A model generated the notes under the pieces. The model saw nothing but the letters and a program-made list of their open reading frames with translations, was not told the DNA's origin and searched no databases. This document shows positions 53,968-64,000 of a stretch of 64,000 bases of DNA, piece after piece (within the stretch, counting starts at the first letter, position 1; each line of letters begins with the position of its first letter). Origin of the DNA: Clostridiaceae bacterium (GTDB lineage Bacteria; Bacillota; Clostridia; Saccharofermentanales; Saccharofermentanaceae); assembly GCA_012728275.1 (NCBI GenBank), contig JAAYFK010000011.1, positions 104,823 through 168,822 of the forward strand. Reading direction: 5' to 3'. The translations under genes and the position numbers were made by a program.

Positions 53968-55350
53968 TTACTTCCTGCCACCAACTAAAATCTTGCTTAC
54001 ACGTATTGTAGGTTGTCCTACAGTTACAGGAACGCCACCTGATAAAGAACCACAGACGCCAGCTGCTAATTCTAAATCATCCGCTACTCTATCTATATTC
54101 ATTAGTACTTCTTGACCTTTGCCAATAAGTGTTGCGCCTCTGACTGGCTCACAAATCTTGCCATCACGAATAATATAAGCTTCATTTACAGCAAAATTGA
54201 ATTCACCAGTAGAAGTATCAACAGATCCTCCCCCCATATCAGCACAATACAATCCATACTCAGTGTCGCTAATAATGTCACCAGGTTTCTCATTACCAGC
54301 TTCAATATATGTATTACTCATTCTTGACGTGGGAGCATAAGAATAATCTTGTCTTCGCGAACAGCCAGTAACCGGCATGCCCATTCGTCTTGAGCCTAGT
54401 TCGTCAACAAGATAATTCCTACATATTCCATTCTCGATTAGTAACAAATCTGATGAATCATTACCCTCATCATCAGTATAGTACGAACCCCATTCACCCT
54501 TAATCCTAGCATTATCTCGAGCCGAGACGCAGGAAGAAGCGATTTGATGACCAATTTTATCCTTGAAACACGAATTCCCTATTCCAACCGACGTTGCTTC
54601 CAAAGCATGTCCGCAAGCCTCGTGGAATATTACTCCACCAAAACCATTACACAGAATTACAGGCATCATTCCAGATGGTGCGTAGCCCGCAGAAACCATC
54701 CTAATTGCCTGATCACAGCATGACTTAGCCTTTTCCTTCAGAGGATAATTCTCAATCACTTCATAGCCCTGTTGCCAACCAGGAGATACTCTTCCAGTTT
54801 GCTTCTCATTGCCTTGAGTAGCAATAGTCGAGAATGTAAGTCTTACGCGACTTTGCATTTCTTCTTTATTAATTCCTTTAGAATTAATAATGCGCGACAA
54901 TCTATCTTCACTTACAAGCGAAGAAGATACTTGCGTTATTAAAGGATTATACCCAAGAGCGTAATCACTTGCTTCTCTAAGGAAATCAACTTGAGTACTT
55001 TTTGCTACTAGTAGTGGGTCTTTTACAACAATAAACGGTTCCGTTCTCACAGAATTACTTAGCTTAAAATCAACACTACTGTTACTATCTTTCAAAGAGT
55101 CAGCAGCATCTGATGCAAGTCTAATCAATGATTCAATACTGAAATCATTTGAATACACGTACACAGTATTAACTCCCGACATGAGCCTAATGCCAATACC
55201 GGAATCAAATACACTACCAGAACGAATAACTTTACTATTTAATAAGCTTACAGAACGAGCATTATGCTCTTCAATATATACTTCAACATAGTCGGCTTTC
55301 TTATCTAAGCCAGCTTCAATTATTCGTTTTATGTCATTATCACTAAGCAT
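53968..55350 (-). CDS. tldD: TldD metalloprotease, catalytic subunit
   Basis: 460 residues. It contains the zinc-binding HEACGHALE motif (HEXXXH) and the family segments GMMPVILCNGFGGVIFHE, GGGSVDTSTGEFNF and GATLIGKGQEVLMNID. The partner subunit tldE follows 26 bp downstream. ATG 55350 is chosen since GGGAGG lies 5 bp upstream; a longer frame starting at 55362 would include that RBS as codons. Cytoplasmic protease; natural substrate here unknown, and no RiPP precursor is visible next to it. Confidence 0.94.
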   Translation of the reverse strand: MLSDNDIKRIIEAGLDKKADYVEVYIEEHNARSVSLLNSKVIRSGSVFDSGIGIRLMSGVNTVYVYSNDFSIESLIRLASDAADSLKDSNSSVDFKLSNSVRTEPFIVVKDPLLVAKSTQVDFLREASDYALGYNPLITQVSSSLVSEDRLSRIINSKGINKEEMQSRVRLTFSTIATQGNEKQTGRVSPGWQQGYEVIENYPLKEKAKSCCDQAIRMVSAGYAPSGMMPVILCNGFGGVIFHEACGHALEATSVGIGNSCFKDKIGHQIASSCVSARDNARIKGEWGSYYTDDEGNDSSDLLLIENGICRNYLVDELGSRRMGMPVTGCSRRQDYSYAPTSRMSNTYIEAGNEKPGDIISDTEYGLYCADMGGGSVDTSTGEFNFAVNEAYIIRDGKICEPVRGATLIGKGQEVLMNIDRVADDLELAAGVCGSLSGGVPVTVGQPTIRVSKILVGGRK

Positions 55351-55407
55351 AAAACCTCCCATTCCTACTAGGAAAAGGAGGCTTTAATAAAGTCTTAATC
55401 AAACTCA

Positions 55408-57108
55408 TTAATATCTCTTGATTTTCCTAGATGTATTTTTCTCAAACTCAGTTGGTCTATAAACAACACTCTTAACTCGCTTATAGTGAACCAACTTCTC
55501 GTTAACTTCTTCAACAGCTTCCTCTAAAAGCTCCTGAATCTTATCTTCACTCGGACTGCTTCCTAATCTTGACTCTATCTCTTCCATATTTGGGAAGATA
55601 GTAGCGATAATTACATCATCATCTTTCTTCTCGTCAAACTTAGAAGAAACAACACTTTCTTGTACTATTTGGTTAAGAGAAAGTAAGTATTCAATCTCTT
55701 CAGGGAATACATTTTTTCCGTTCTTGGTAATTATAACATTCTTTTTTCGACCAGTAATAATGACAAATCCGTCCTTATCAATATAGCCTAAATCACCGGT
55801 TAGATAGTAACCATTCTCATCAAAAGAGGCAGCAGTAGCATCAGGATCATGATAGTATCCCATAAAGATATTTGGACCCTTTGCAATGAATTCTCCAATT
55901 CCTTCCTCATCAGGATTAGCGACCTTAACTTCAACACCTGGTACCGGAAGACCAGCAGACTCATTCTTACTAATAACATCTCTATTAACAGCAAGAATCG
56001 GAGAACACTCAGTTAATCCGTAACCTTGGATTGCATTAATTCCGATATCTTTAAAGAATTGAAGAATGCTAGGATTAATAGCAGCACCACCAACAATCAA
56101 AAGTCGCATTCTACCACCGAAAGTATCATGAATGTCTTTAAATAGCTTCTTTCTAACATCAATGCCTAAATGAAGAAGAAATTTCGAAAGCTTAATACCA
56201 AATGAGAACTTTCTCTTGATCTTAGGGTCAGAATTTATCTTCTTGTTAATAGCTTTGTAGAACATTTCTAACATTGCAGGAACAAAAAGAATCATTGTTG
56301 GTTTGCATTCCTTAATGTTAGTCGTTATATATCTTAGGCCTTCACAAATTGCAACTGTAGAACCAATAAATACTTGTCCAATGAAACCACAAGTACACTC
56401 ATAAGTATGGTGTAAAGGTAGGACGGACATAAATGTATCATTCTTATCTATGCACATCATCTTAAACATCGCCATTAAATCAAAACAGATATTCCTTTGA
56501 TTTAACATAACTGCCTTAGACTTAGCAGTTGTTCCAGAAGTAAACAAAAGAATCGTCATTGCTTCAGTGTCTATAGGCGCATCAAGGAAGGTTCTGTCGC
56601 CATTAGCTAACAATGTCTTACCCTTTTCCATAAGGGATGAATAAGTAATGAATCGATCATCCGTTGTATCATCCATGCAAACATAGAATTTTAGGTTCTC
56701 GTTCTTACCGTATATTTCATCAATTTTCGAAGTATATGAAGAGGAGAAAAGTATCAAATCTACTTCAGCTCTATCTAGCATGTTTTGAATCTCTTCAGGA
56801 GATAACTCTTTATCTATAGGAACTACACAACCAGTGCCATTTGTTGAAGCAAGATATGAGCAATACCATTCATATCTAGTCTCAGCAAGAATAGCAACAC
56901 GAGCATTTTTTCGAAGCATCGACATTAAAGCAGTGCCAAGAGTATCTATATCTTTATCAAATTGAGCAGGCATTACAGGAACGTACTCCCCGCCCTTTAC
57001 AATCTTATGAAGGAAAACAGGATTATCTGGATTCTCTTTCACTCTGTTCTTTATTACATCTCTTAAGTTAGCAACATCCGGAACTCTACAATATGGATAA
57101 TTCTTCAT
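55408..57108 (-). CDS. AMP-dependent long-chain acyl-CoA synthetase-like
   Basis: 566-residue ANL-family adenylating enzyme. P-loop LLFTSGTTAKSKAVML, VLPLHHTYE, IQGYGLTECSP, TGDLGYIDKDGF and ITGRKKNVIITKNGKNVFPEE are all present, and the C-terminal lid domain ends in FEKNTSRKIKR with the catalytic Lys. The motif set resembles FadD15/long-chain acyl-CoA synthetases of the clostridial type. ATG 57108 is taken because GGAGG lies ~7 bp upstream (within an in-frame extension to 57123). It lies ~57 bp before tldD. A second ANL enzyme occurs as half of the fusion at 45302; the two are only distantly similar. Confidence 0.88.
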   Translation of the reverse strand: MKNYPYCRVPDVANLRDVIKNRVKENPDNPVFLHKIVKGGEYVPVMPAQFDKDIDTLGTALMSMLRKNARVAILAETRYEWYCSYLASTNGTGCVVPIDKELSPEEIQNMLDRAEVDLILFSSSYTSKIDEIYGKNENLKFYVCMDDTTDDRFITYSSLMEKGKTLLANGDRTFLDAPIDTEAMTILLFTSGTTAKSKAVMLNQRNICFDLMAMFKMMCIDKNDTFMSVLPLHHTYECTCGFIGQVFIGSTVAICEGLRYITTNIKECKPTMILFVPAMLEMFYKAINKKINSDPKIKRKFSFGIKLSKFLLHLGIDVRKKLFKDIHDTFGGRMRLLIVGGAAINPSILQFFKDIGINAIQGYGLTECSPILAVNRDVISKNESAGLPVPGVEVKVANPDEEGIGEFIAKGPNIFMGYYHDPDATAASFDENGYYLTGDLGYIDKDGFVIITGRKKNVIITKNGKNVFPEEIEYLLSLNQIVQESVVSSKFDEKKDDDVIIATIFPNMEEIESRLGSSPSEDKIQELLEEAVEEVNEKLVHYKRVKSVVYRPTEFEKNTSRKIKRY

Positions 57109-57212
57109 AAAATCCTCCAACATAATCGTGCATTACTTTGATAATCAATGAATTCACTATATACATATAATGCTTCGTTTTCAATAGTTTCAGACATTAT
57201 TTTAAATTTATG

Positions 57213-57251
57213 GGGACAAAATAACCGTATACAGAACATTTGCATACGGTT
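57213..57251 (-). terminator. Rho-independent terminator of the pyr operon (minus strand)
   Basis: An 8-bp stem AACCGTAT / ATACGGTT with a 13-nt loop that can pair partly; on the minus strand it runs into TTATTTTGT. It lies 12 bp after the pyrE stop codon. Confidence 0.75.
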
Positions 57252-57263
57252 AATCAAAGAAAG

Positions 57264-58124
57264 TTAATTATTAAGAGTAATAAGACCCTTTTCGATAGCA
57301 AGCATTGCTCTATCCTTGCTCTTCCCTCCCTTTCTAATCTCATTGCTAATAAAATCTGGATGGGACGATAGAAAGTCTGACATATACTTTGATGGATCTT
57401 CAAGGAAGCTCATTACTAAATCGTATTGTGCCTTATTAATAACCTTGGAATCGAACGCTCTGTCAAACAATGCCTTATCAATGCCAGCAAACGTATACAT
57501 ATCACAATTGAGTGCCATCAGATTCTCTCTTCCATTTTGATGTCTGTCAATAATTGCAACAGTTACATTGATGTCAGAGCCTAGCCCGCGAATAGCCGGA
57601 ATCCAAGCCCTTACATAACTTGATGCCTCTGTGATTAAGTCAGCGACGTGAATGGCCTTCTTGCCCTTTAAATCAACCATAGAAGAGTCGCATGTATCCT
57701 CAAAGTCACTCGTAGAGTATACGGATGAACCATCCTTAAAAATAGAGAGATGAGGTTTTCCAAGGAAGTGTGCTGGAAGCATCGAAAAGAAGTAATCCCT
57801 TCTCTCACCACCAGATATGTAATCAAAATCATACTCAGATAACTTGCTAGTTAGTAAGTCAGTTATCATCTTAAAAGTCTCAGAAGACTCGTAAACTTCC
57901 ATGAAATCATCGAATAATCGCTTAGGCATAGTTAAATGATCTTCAGCAATATAAGTCTCGATTCTCTTTAAAAAGTCAGAAGCAGTCTGCTCATCTTTAA
58001 TAAGAAAATGAGTATTAATATAAAACGGTCCCAAAGTACCTGAGGTATACCAAAATGGCGTGTCTTGGGGAGCTACACGAATAGCATTAGTTTTAAACAA
58101 AGCGTCAATTACTTGATTAGACAT
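57264..58124 (-). CDS. pyrE: Orotate phosphoribosyltransferase, long variant
   Basis: 286 residues, longer than the usual ~210. The N-terminus has SGTLGPFYINTHFL like OPRT, and GGERRDYFFSMLPAHFLGKPHLSIFKDG (~105-132) matches the OPRT core. The PRPP-binding motif, normally hhhhDD-x-x-T-x-G, reads AIHVADLITEASSYV (157-171): one of the two acidic residues is lost and Gly is replaced. A ~40-residue insertion (58-100) and a C-terminal extension are also unusual. As last gene of the pyr operon and its only OPRT candidate, it most likely makes OMP from orotate. Confidence 0.85.
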   Translation of the reverse strand: MSNQVIDALFKTNAIRVAPQDTPFWYTSGTLGPFYINTHFLIKDEQTASDFLKRIETYIAEDHLTMPKRLFDDFMEVYESSETFKMITDLLTSKLSEYDFDYISGGERRDYFFSMLPAHFLGKPHLSIFKDGSSVYSTSDFEDTCDSSMVDLKGKKAIHVADLITEASSYVRAWIPAIRGLGSDINVTVAIIDRHQNGRENLMALNCDMYTFAGIDKALFDRAFDSKVINKAQYDLVMSFLEDPSKYMSDFLSSHPDFISNEIRKGGKSKDRAMLAIEKGLITLNN

Positions 58125-58142
58125 AAAAACTCTCCTTATCTC

Positions 58143-59057
58143 TTACCACATTCTTAAAGTTCCTGTTAAAGAACTTAAGTCGATATCATTCTTCTTTACA
58201 TAATCGATCAAATCCTCAGTAATCTTTACAGGCAAAGTTGGATGAACTAGACTACCCGTTCCAATCTGAACTGCACTAGCTCCAGCTATCATAAACTCGA
58301 TAACATCCTCATATGTCATGACGCCACCACAACCAATGACCGGGATACTAAGAACGCTTGCACATTCAGCCACCATTCGAATCGCAACAGGCTTAATTCC
58401 TGGCCCTGAGTAACCACCAGTATTATTATGTAGAACTGGACGTCGAGTCTTAATATCAATAACCATTCCCAAGAGAGTATTAATTAATACAATTGCGTCG
58501 GCACCAGCTTCTTGAGCAGCATATGCTATAGATTTAATGTCAGTAACGTTTGGCGTCAATTTAATCCAAAGGGGGAGCTTCGTCAGCTTACGCATAGCTG
58601 AAACAACCTCAGAAACTTGATCCCTTTCACTTCCTATGCTCATGCAACCAGCTCTTACATTAGGACACGATAAATTTATCTCCAACGCATCAATTTTGCT
58701 ACTAAATTGGTCTAGTCTACTAACCATACCAACATAATCTTCTATTGAATGACCAGCAACATTAATAATGACCTTCGTTCCAAGAGTATTCATATAATCA
58801 AGGTCATTCTTGATGAAAGACTCAACGCCAGGATTTTGTAGACCAACAGAGTTAAGCATTCCACATTCTGTTTCAGCAACACGACAACCCTCGTTACCAA
58901 GTCTCGGTAATAATGTTAGGCCTTTAGATGATAAGCCTCCAAGAATAGACAGATCATAATATGATGATAATTCATGGCCAAAATTACAAGTTCCCGATGC
59001 AAGAATAAGAGGGCTATTTAATGCCAAATCACCAACCTTAACATTAATACTACTCAA
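58143..59057 (-). CDS. pyrD: Dihydroorotate dehydrogenase B, catalytic subunit (class 1B)
   Basis: 304-residue FMN enzyme oxidising dihydroorotate to orotate. SGTCNFGHE, NSVGLQNPG, EINLSCPNVRAG (catalytic Cys, the class 1 hallmark), IKLTPNVTDI and GCGGVMTYEDVIEF are present. It overlaps pyrK by 4 bp; PyrD and PyrK form a heterotetramer that passes electrons to NAD. Confidence 0.96.
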   Translation of the reverse strand: MSSINVKVGDLALNSPLILASGTCNFGHELSSYYDLSILGGLSSKGLTLLPRLGNEGCRVAETECGMLNSVGLQNPGVESFIKNDLDYMNTLGTKVIINVAGHSIEDYVGMVSRLDQFSSKIDALEINLSCPNVRAGCMSIGSERDQVSEVVSAMRKLTKLPLWIKLTPNVTDIKSIAYAAQEAGADAIVLINTLLGMVIDIKTRRPVLHNNTGGYSGPGIKPVAIRMVAECASVLSIPVIGCGGVMTYEDVIEFMIAGASAVQIGTGSLVHPTLPVKITEDLIDYVKKNDIDLSSLTGTLRMW

Positions 59058-59833
59058 AATATTACCTCCTCATAAGGAAACACTGGACCTTCTTTACAAC
59101 AACGAACATGCTTAAACTCTTGACCTTCAGCCTCAGCATTTAGCTTACATACACATACTAGACAAATACCAATGCCACAAGCCATTCTTTGCTCCATAGA
59201 GACAAAGCACTTCAAGTTATTTTTCGTAGCCCAAGCCCCGACAGCCTTCATCATTGGTAGGGGACCAACACAGCATACAGCGCAGTTCTTATATAAAGAT
59301 AAGTCTAAAGTATCCAAGCAATCGCAACAATTACCGTGAATTCCAACATCACCATTATCGGTTGACAAAACATACTCAGGACGATTCATTACTATCTGGC
59401 TCTTACACCTAAAGCCTTGAACTACAGTATGTTTGACATTCTTAGCTTGAAGATACTCCGATGCAAAATTTATGGGGAAAACTCCTGTTCCACCAGCAAC
59501 AAGAATAAAAGAGTCAAAGCCCTCAAAGTTAAATCCATTTCCTAGCGGACCTAGAACGTCTACCATATCGCCTTCGTTAAGTGATGCGATAGAATTAGTC
59601 CCCTTACCTATGGTTTTGACACCAACATAAAACAAACCATTCGCTACATCAGTTGAAGCTACACCAAATGGTCTCTTAAGAAAATTGGAACAAGAAATAT
59701 TTACAAATTGTCCCGGAATTGCTTTTTGAGCAATATCAGGGCATCGAAAAGAAAGATAGAATGTATCCTCATTCAATTGCTTCTTCTCCACAAGAACCGC
59801 TCTATATTCCTTATTTAACTCGCTTACAGTCAT
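59054..59833 (-). CDS. pyrK: Dihydroorotate dehydrogenase B, electron transfer subunit
   Basis: 259-residue FAD/[2Fe-2S] protein. FAD-binding KRPFGVAS, NAD-binding VAGGTGVFPI, and cluster cysteines in ACGIGICLVCVCK with a fourth Cys in RCCKEGPVF. It links PyrD to NAD+. Its start codon overlaps the pyrF stop by one base (TAATG). Confidence 0.95.
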   Translation of the reverse strand: MTVSELNKEYRAVLVEKKQLNEDTFYLSFRCPDIAQKAIPGQFVNISCSNFLKRPFGVASTDVANGLFYVGVKTIGKGTNSIASLNEGDMVDVLGPLGNGFNFEGFDSFILVAGGTGVFPINFASEYLQAKNVKHTVVQGFRCKSQIVMNRPEYVLSTDNGDVGIHGNCCDCLDTLDLSLYKNCAVCCVGPLPMMKAVGAWATKNNLKCFVSMEQRMACGIGICLVCVCKLNAEAEGQEFKHVRCCKEGPVFPYEEVIF

Positions 59834-60783
59834 TAGACATACTTCCTATCTTTCAATGCTGAATTCAAACTGTTTCTCATATCAATAGCTTCATCCCTTG
59901 TAGCTTTCTGGAATTCTGAAACCTCAAGGTCTGTTCTCTTTTTCCAAGCGCACATTAAGCTTCTGGAAGCGTTTACTATCGAACCGGTACCTTCACTTGT
60001 GAAAGAAGCAACAGCTGCATCCGCACCAGCTCCTTGAGCGCCATATCCTGGGACAAGTATTAGATTGTTTGGCATGATTTTTCGAGCCTCAACAGCTTGC
60101 TCAGGCCATGTAGCACCCACTACGGCTCCAACAGAACTGAATCCATTATCACCAACTAAAGTCTCACCCCAAGTATTCACTTTCGCAGCCATAGTTTGGT
60201 ATACCGTTTTTCCATCCTTAAGCTCGAGATCTTGAATGTCTCCCGCCGAAGGATTTGATGTCCTAACGAGAACAAAAATGCCTTTACCTACTCTTTCGGA
60301 TACATCAAGAAATGGCTTGATTCCATCTAATCCAAGATAACCATTTACAGTAACACAATCCGCATTAAACATAGCAGGCGTAGTGTCATCTATAATCTTC
60401 GTTTGCCCAAGGATAGCCTCAGCATAAGCAGAAGCCGTAGACCCAATGTCGTTTCTTTTCGCATCGGCTATTACTAGCATTCCTTTGTCTTGCGCATACT
60501 TGATTGTCTTAATTAAAGCCATAATTCCGTGAATTCCATACATCTCATAGTAAGCAAACTGAGGTTTAATCGCTGGGACAATATCACAAACGGAATCAAT
60601 TAGTAACCTATTATAATCGAAAATAGCCATAGCTGATGCTTGCTGCATATTATTGGGTACTTCATTTCTCCACTCTGTTAGCAAGTAATCTGGTATGTAA
60701 GAAAGCATAGGATCTAGTCCCATGACAGTTGGATTATTCAGTTGCTTAATTCTATCTGTCAATCTGTCAGCAAAGTTCTTCAT
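59833..60783 (-). CDS. pyrF: Orotidine 5'-phosphate decarboxylase (type 2)
   Basis: 316 residues, the longer type 2 OMPDC. It has VMGLDPML, the KPQFAYYE segment and the catalytic DAKRNDIG (Lys/Asp charge array), then VTVNGYLG, LVRTSNPSAGD and LVPGYGAQG. Converts OMP to UMP, the step after PyrE. It overlaps pyrC by 17 bp. Confidence 0.95.
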   Translation of the reverse strand: MKNFADRLTDRIKQLNNPTVMGLDPMLSYIPDYLLTEWRNEVPNNMQQASAMAIFDYNRLLIDSVCDIVPAIKPQFAYYEMYGIHGIMALIKTIKYAQDKGMLVIADAKRNDIGSTASAYAEAILGQTKIIDDTTPAMFNADCVTVNGYLGLDGIKPFLDVSERVGKGIFVLVRTSNPSAGDIQDLELKDGKTVYQTMAAKVNTWGETLVGDNGFSSVGAVVGATWPEQAVEARKIMPNNLILVPGYGAQGAGADAAVASFTSEGTGSIVNASRSLMCAWKKRTDLEVSEFQKATRDEAIDMRNSLNSALKDRKYV

Positions 60784-62019
60784 ATGTTATGCGTCCTCCC
60801 ATTACAGTCAAAATAGTTTTTCCAAAAAGCTTGTATCCATCATACGGAGTATTCTTAGACTTACATAACATCTTGGACTTATCAAAGACAAATTCGTTAT
60901 CCAAATCCATAACAGTAAAATCAGCATCAGCTCCTACTTCAAGGCTACCCCTACCTAGCTTTAAGATAGAGGATGGATTATAAACCATAGCATCTATTAG
61001 TTGATTTAGTGTAATTCGGTTAGTCTTAACTAAGTAAGTATATCCTAAAGGAAAAGCAGTCTCTAGACCAACTATCCCATTATTTGCCAATGCAAACTCA
61101 ATAGTCTTCTCATCTTCATGATGAGGTGCATGATCTGTAGCAATACAATCAATGGTTCCATCAGCAAGACCTTCGATTATTGCATTAACGTCCTCATTCT
61201 CACGAAGAGGAGGGTACATTTTAAAATTAGAATCATAATTAACGCAATTCTCATCATTTAACGTAAAGTAATGTGGACATGTCTCTGTCGTTACCTTAAC
61301 TCCACGCTTCTTCGCTTCCCTAATCATTCGCACACCATTCTTAGTGCTAACATGGCAAATATGAATAGGTATTCCAAGATATTCAGACATAATGATATCT
61401 CTAGCGATAATAATGTCTTCTGCAACAGAAGGAATACCTCTTAAGCCTATTGAAGTAGAAGTGTCGCTCTCATTCATAGAGCCATCGCTTAAAGATGCAT
61501 CCTCACAATGATCCATTACTAGTAGACCAAAGTCGGAGGAATACTCCATAACTTTTCGAAGAAGTTCAGCTGTAGCTATGCACTTTCCATCATCCGTAAC
61601 AGCAACTATGCCAGCTTCTTTCATAAGTCCCATTTCAGATAATTCCTTGCCAGCTTCACCCTTACTACAAGCGCCAACTGGATATACTCGGCAAAAACCA
61701 GCTTCCTTAGCCTTCTTCATAATTCCATGAACTACAGAAGCATTATCACAGACCGGAAAAGTATTTGGCATTGAGCAAACACTAGTATAACCACCCTTTG
61801 CAGCACTCATTGTCCCAGTTTTTATAGTCTCTTTATACTCAAAACCTGGCTCTCTTAGATGACAATGCAAGTCGACAAAACCAGGGAAAACCATATTGCC
61901 CTTCATGTCCTTAACAACAACGGTATCATCAATCTCAAAGGGGTTAACAAACTTATCATCCTCAATGTAAAGAGAGGTCTTATCTGAGTTAAATACCTTA
62001 CAATTAGTTACTAATATTT

Positions 62020-62023
<4 letters not shown>
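60767..62023 (-). CDS. pyrC: Dihydroorotase
   Basis: 418-residue class I dihydroorotase. Zinc ligands in DLHCHLREPG, MDHCED, ICHVST and ATDHAPHHEDEK; the family N- and C-terminal beta-sandwich segments are present (GADADFTVMDLD). Cyclises carbamoyl-aspartate. RBS AGGAGG precedes ATG 62023; ATGA overlap with pyrB. Confidence 0.96.
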
Positions 62024-63565
<1,542 letters not shown>

Positions 63566-63605
63566 CTAAGCGTATATTAAGAAAATATCTATTTATACAA
63601 ACCTT

Positions 63606-63624
63606 GCTAACCTCACGGATTAAC
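63606..63624 (-). promoter_or_regulatory. PyrR-binding loop in the pyr leader (minus strand)
   Basis: On the minus strand the hairpin GTTAATCC-GTGA-GGTTAGC has stem pairs G-C, T-G, T-A, A-T, A-T, a bulged T, then C-G, C-G. It matches the PyrR consensus ARUCC-NGNGA-GGYU except that the loop is one base shorter (GTGA). It lies ~45 nt upstream of the attenuator stem. Confidence 0.65.
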
Positions 63625-63869
63625 TTAAAGATTTATTTCTTTAAAATACTATTCTTCTTTGGGTCAAAAAGCAATATTAATTTCTATCTAATACTAGTAA
63701 TTAGAAAATTTCAAACGGTCATTTATGCAAATTCACAAATTTTAGAGGCTATCATTGTTAAGATTGCATAGTTATGTAGAATATCAATAATCTGATAGAA
63801 ATTGCGAGCAAGTAGTGATAAATTGTTCAAGGTTCGTTAAGAACACATAAATTAAGGTAGGTATTTTCG

Positions 63870-64000
63870 ATGAAGAAATTTAGTATCAAATCAATATCTC
63901 TTCTAGTATGCGTACTAGTTGCTATTTCTGGTTCAGCTATGCTTTTAGCTTCTTGCGCTGACAAGAAGGAAGAGACAACAACTGAAGAAGAGACAACTAC
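63870..64000 (+). CDS. Lipoprotein, N-terminal part (runs off the right edge)
   Basis: 43 codons visible. ATG 63870 follows AAGGTAGG. A signal peptide with Lys-rich start and hydrophobic core ends in the lipobox LASC, so the Cys would be lipidated and cut by LspA (15102). The mature protein begins ADKKEE followed by a Thr/Glu-rich spacer (TTTEEETTT), as in substrate-binding lipoproteins of ABC transporters. Function cannot be judged from this fragment. It diverges from the pyr operon; a possible promoter is TTGTTA-N16-TAGAAT at 63755-63782. Confidence 0.8.
   Translation, partial: MKKFSIKSISLLVCVLVAISGSAMLLASCADKKEETTTEEETT

Overview
The window is one gene-dense piece of an AT-rich (by eye 35-40% G+C) bacterial chromosome. 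Shine-Dalgarno sites of the AAGGAGG type, TTG and GTG starts, a T-box leader, PyrR-type pyrimidine control, LexA/ArgR regulators, RNase Y, YmdB, YqfF and a trimeric [FeFe]-hydrogenase all point to an anaerobic, fermentative Bacillota of class Clostridia. I cannot place it lower than that. There are no rRNA genes, CRISPR arrays, insertion sequences or prophage structural genes. Nearly everything is core chromosome, so the novelty lies in fusions, decayed genes and regulatory sites.

Layout. 1-5337: isoprenoid/NAD/DNA-repair run (ispA end, dxs, nadK, argR, recN; tlyA is missing from its usual place). 5287-6228: convergent RluA-family pseudouridine synthase. 6429-10510: hydCBA NADH-linked [FeFe]-hydrogenase operon. 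10687-15109: rny and ymdB, separated by an accessory island (a frameshifted small gene, a GH43 glycosidase and an acetyltransferase with an internal deletion). 15102-21949: lspA, rluD-like, phoH, yqfF, a fused ybeY-era gene and recO, tightly overlapping. 21915-24314: PD-(D/E)XK plus Rad3-type helicase on the minus strand. 24356: tRNA-Leu(CAG). 24635-26340: NifU-like scaffold plus GGGtGRT protein, an uncharacterised two-gene system with its own promoter and terminator. 26449-33161: acetyltransferase, amidohydrolase, heterodimeric ABC exporter, murD. 33190-35167: promoter, leucine T-box and leuA. 35205-36629: D,D-carboxypeptidase. 36701-43676: miaB-mutS-mutL-miaA. 43840-45176: lexA divergent from a sigma-region-4-like protein, with palindromes between them. 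45302-47824: an 840-residue fusion of a sugar-phosphate-isomerase-like TIM barrel and an acyl-CoA ligase. 47933-49080: a DUF3846-like protein and a small membrane protein. 49332-50684: gdhA. 51247-57108: minus-strand metY, tldE, tldD and an acyl-CoA synthetase. 57264-63499: minus-strand pyrRBCFKDE operon with a PyrR-type leader. 63870-64000: start of a lipoprotein.

How the genes work together: the hydrogenase disposes of fermentative electrons. gdhA, leuA, metY and the pyr operon form an amino-acid and nucleotide biosynthesis set, in which leuA and pyr carry visible RNA-based attenuators. The phoH-yqfF-ybeY/era-recO block, rluD-like, miaA and miaB serve ribosome and tRNA maturation. recN, recO, mutS, mutL, lexA and the helicase serve genome maintenance. 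The most unusual items are the YbeY-Era fusion, the TIM-barrel/acyl-CoA ligase fusion, the NifU-like/GGGtGRT pair and the lexA intergenic operators.
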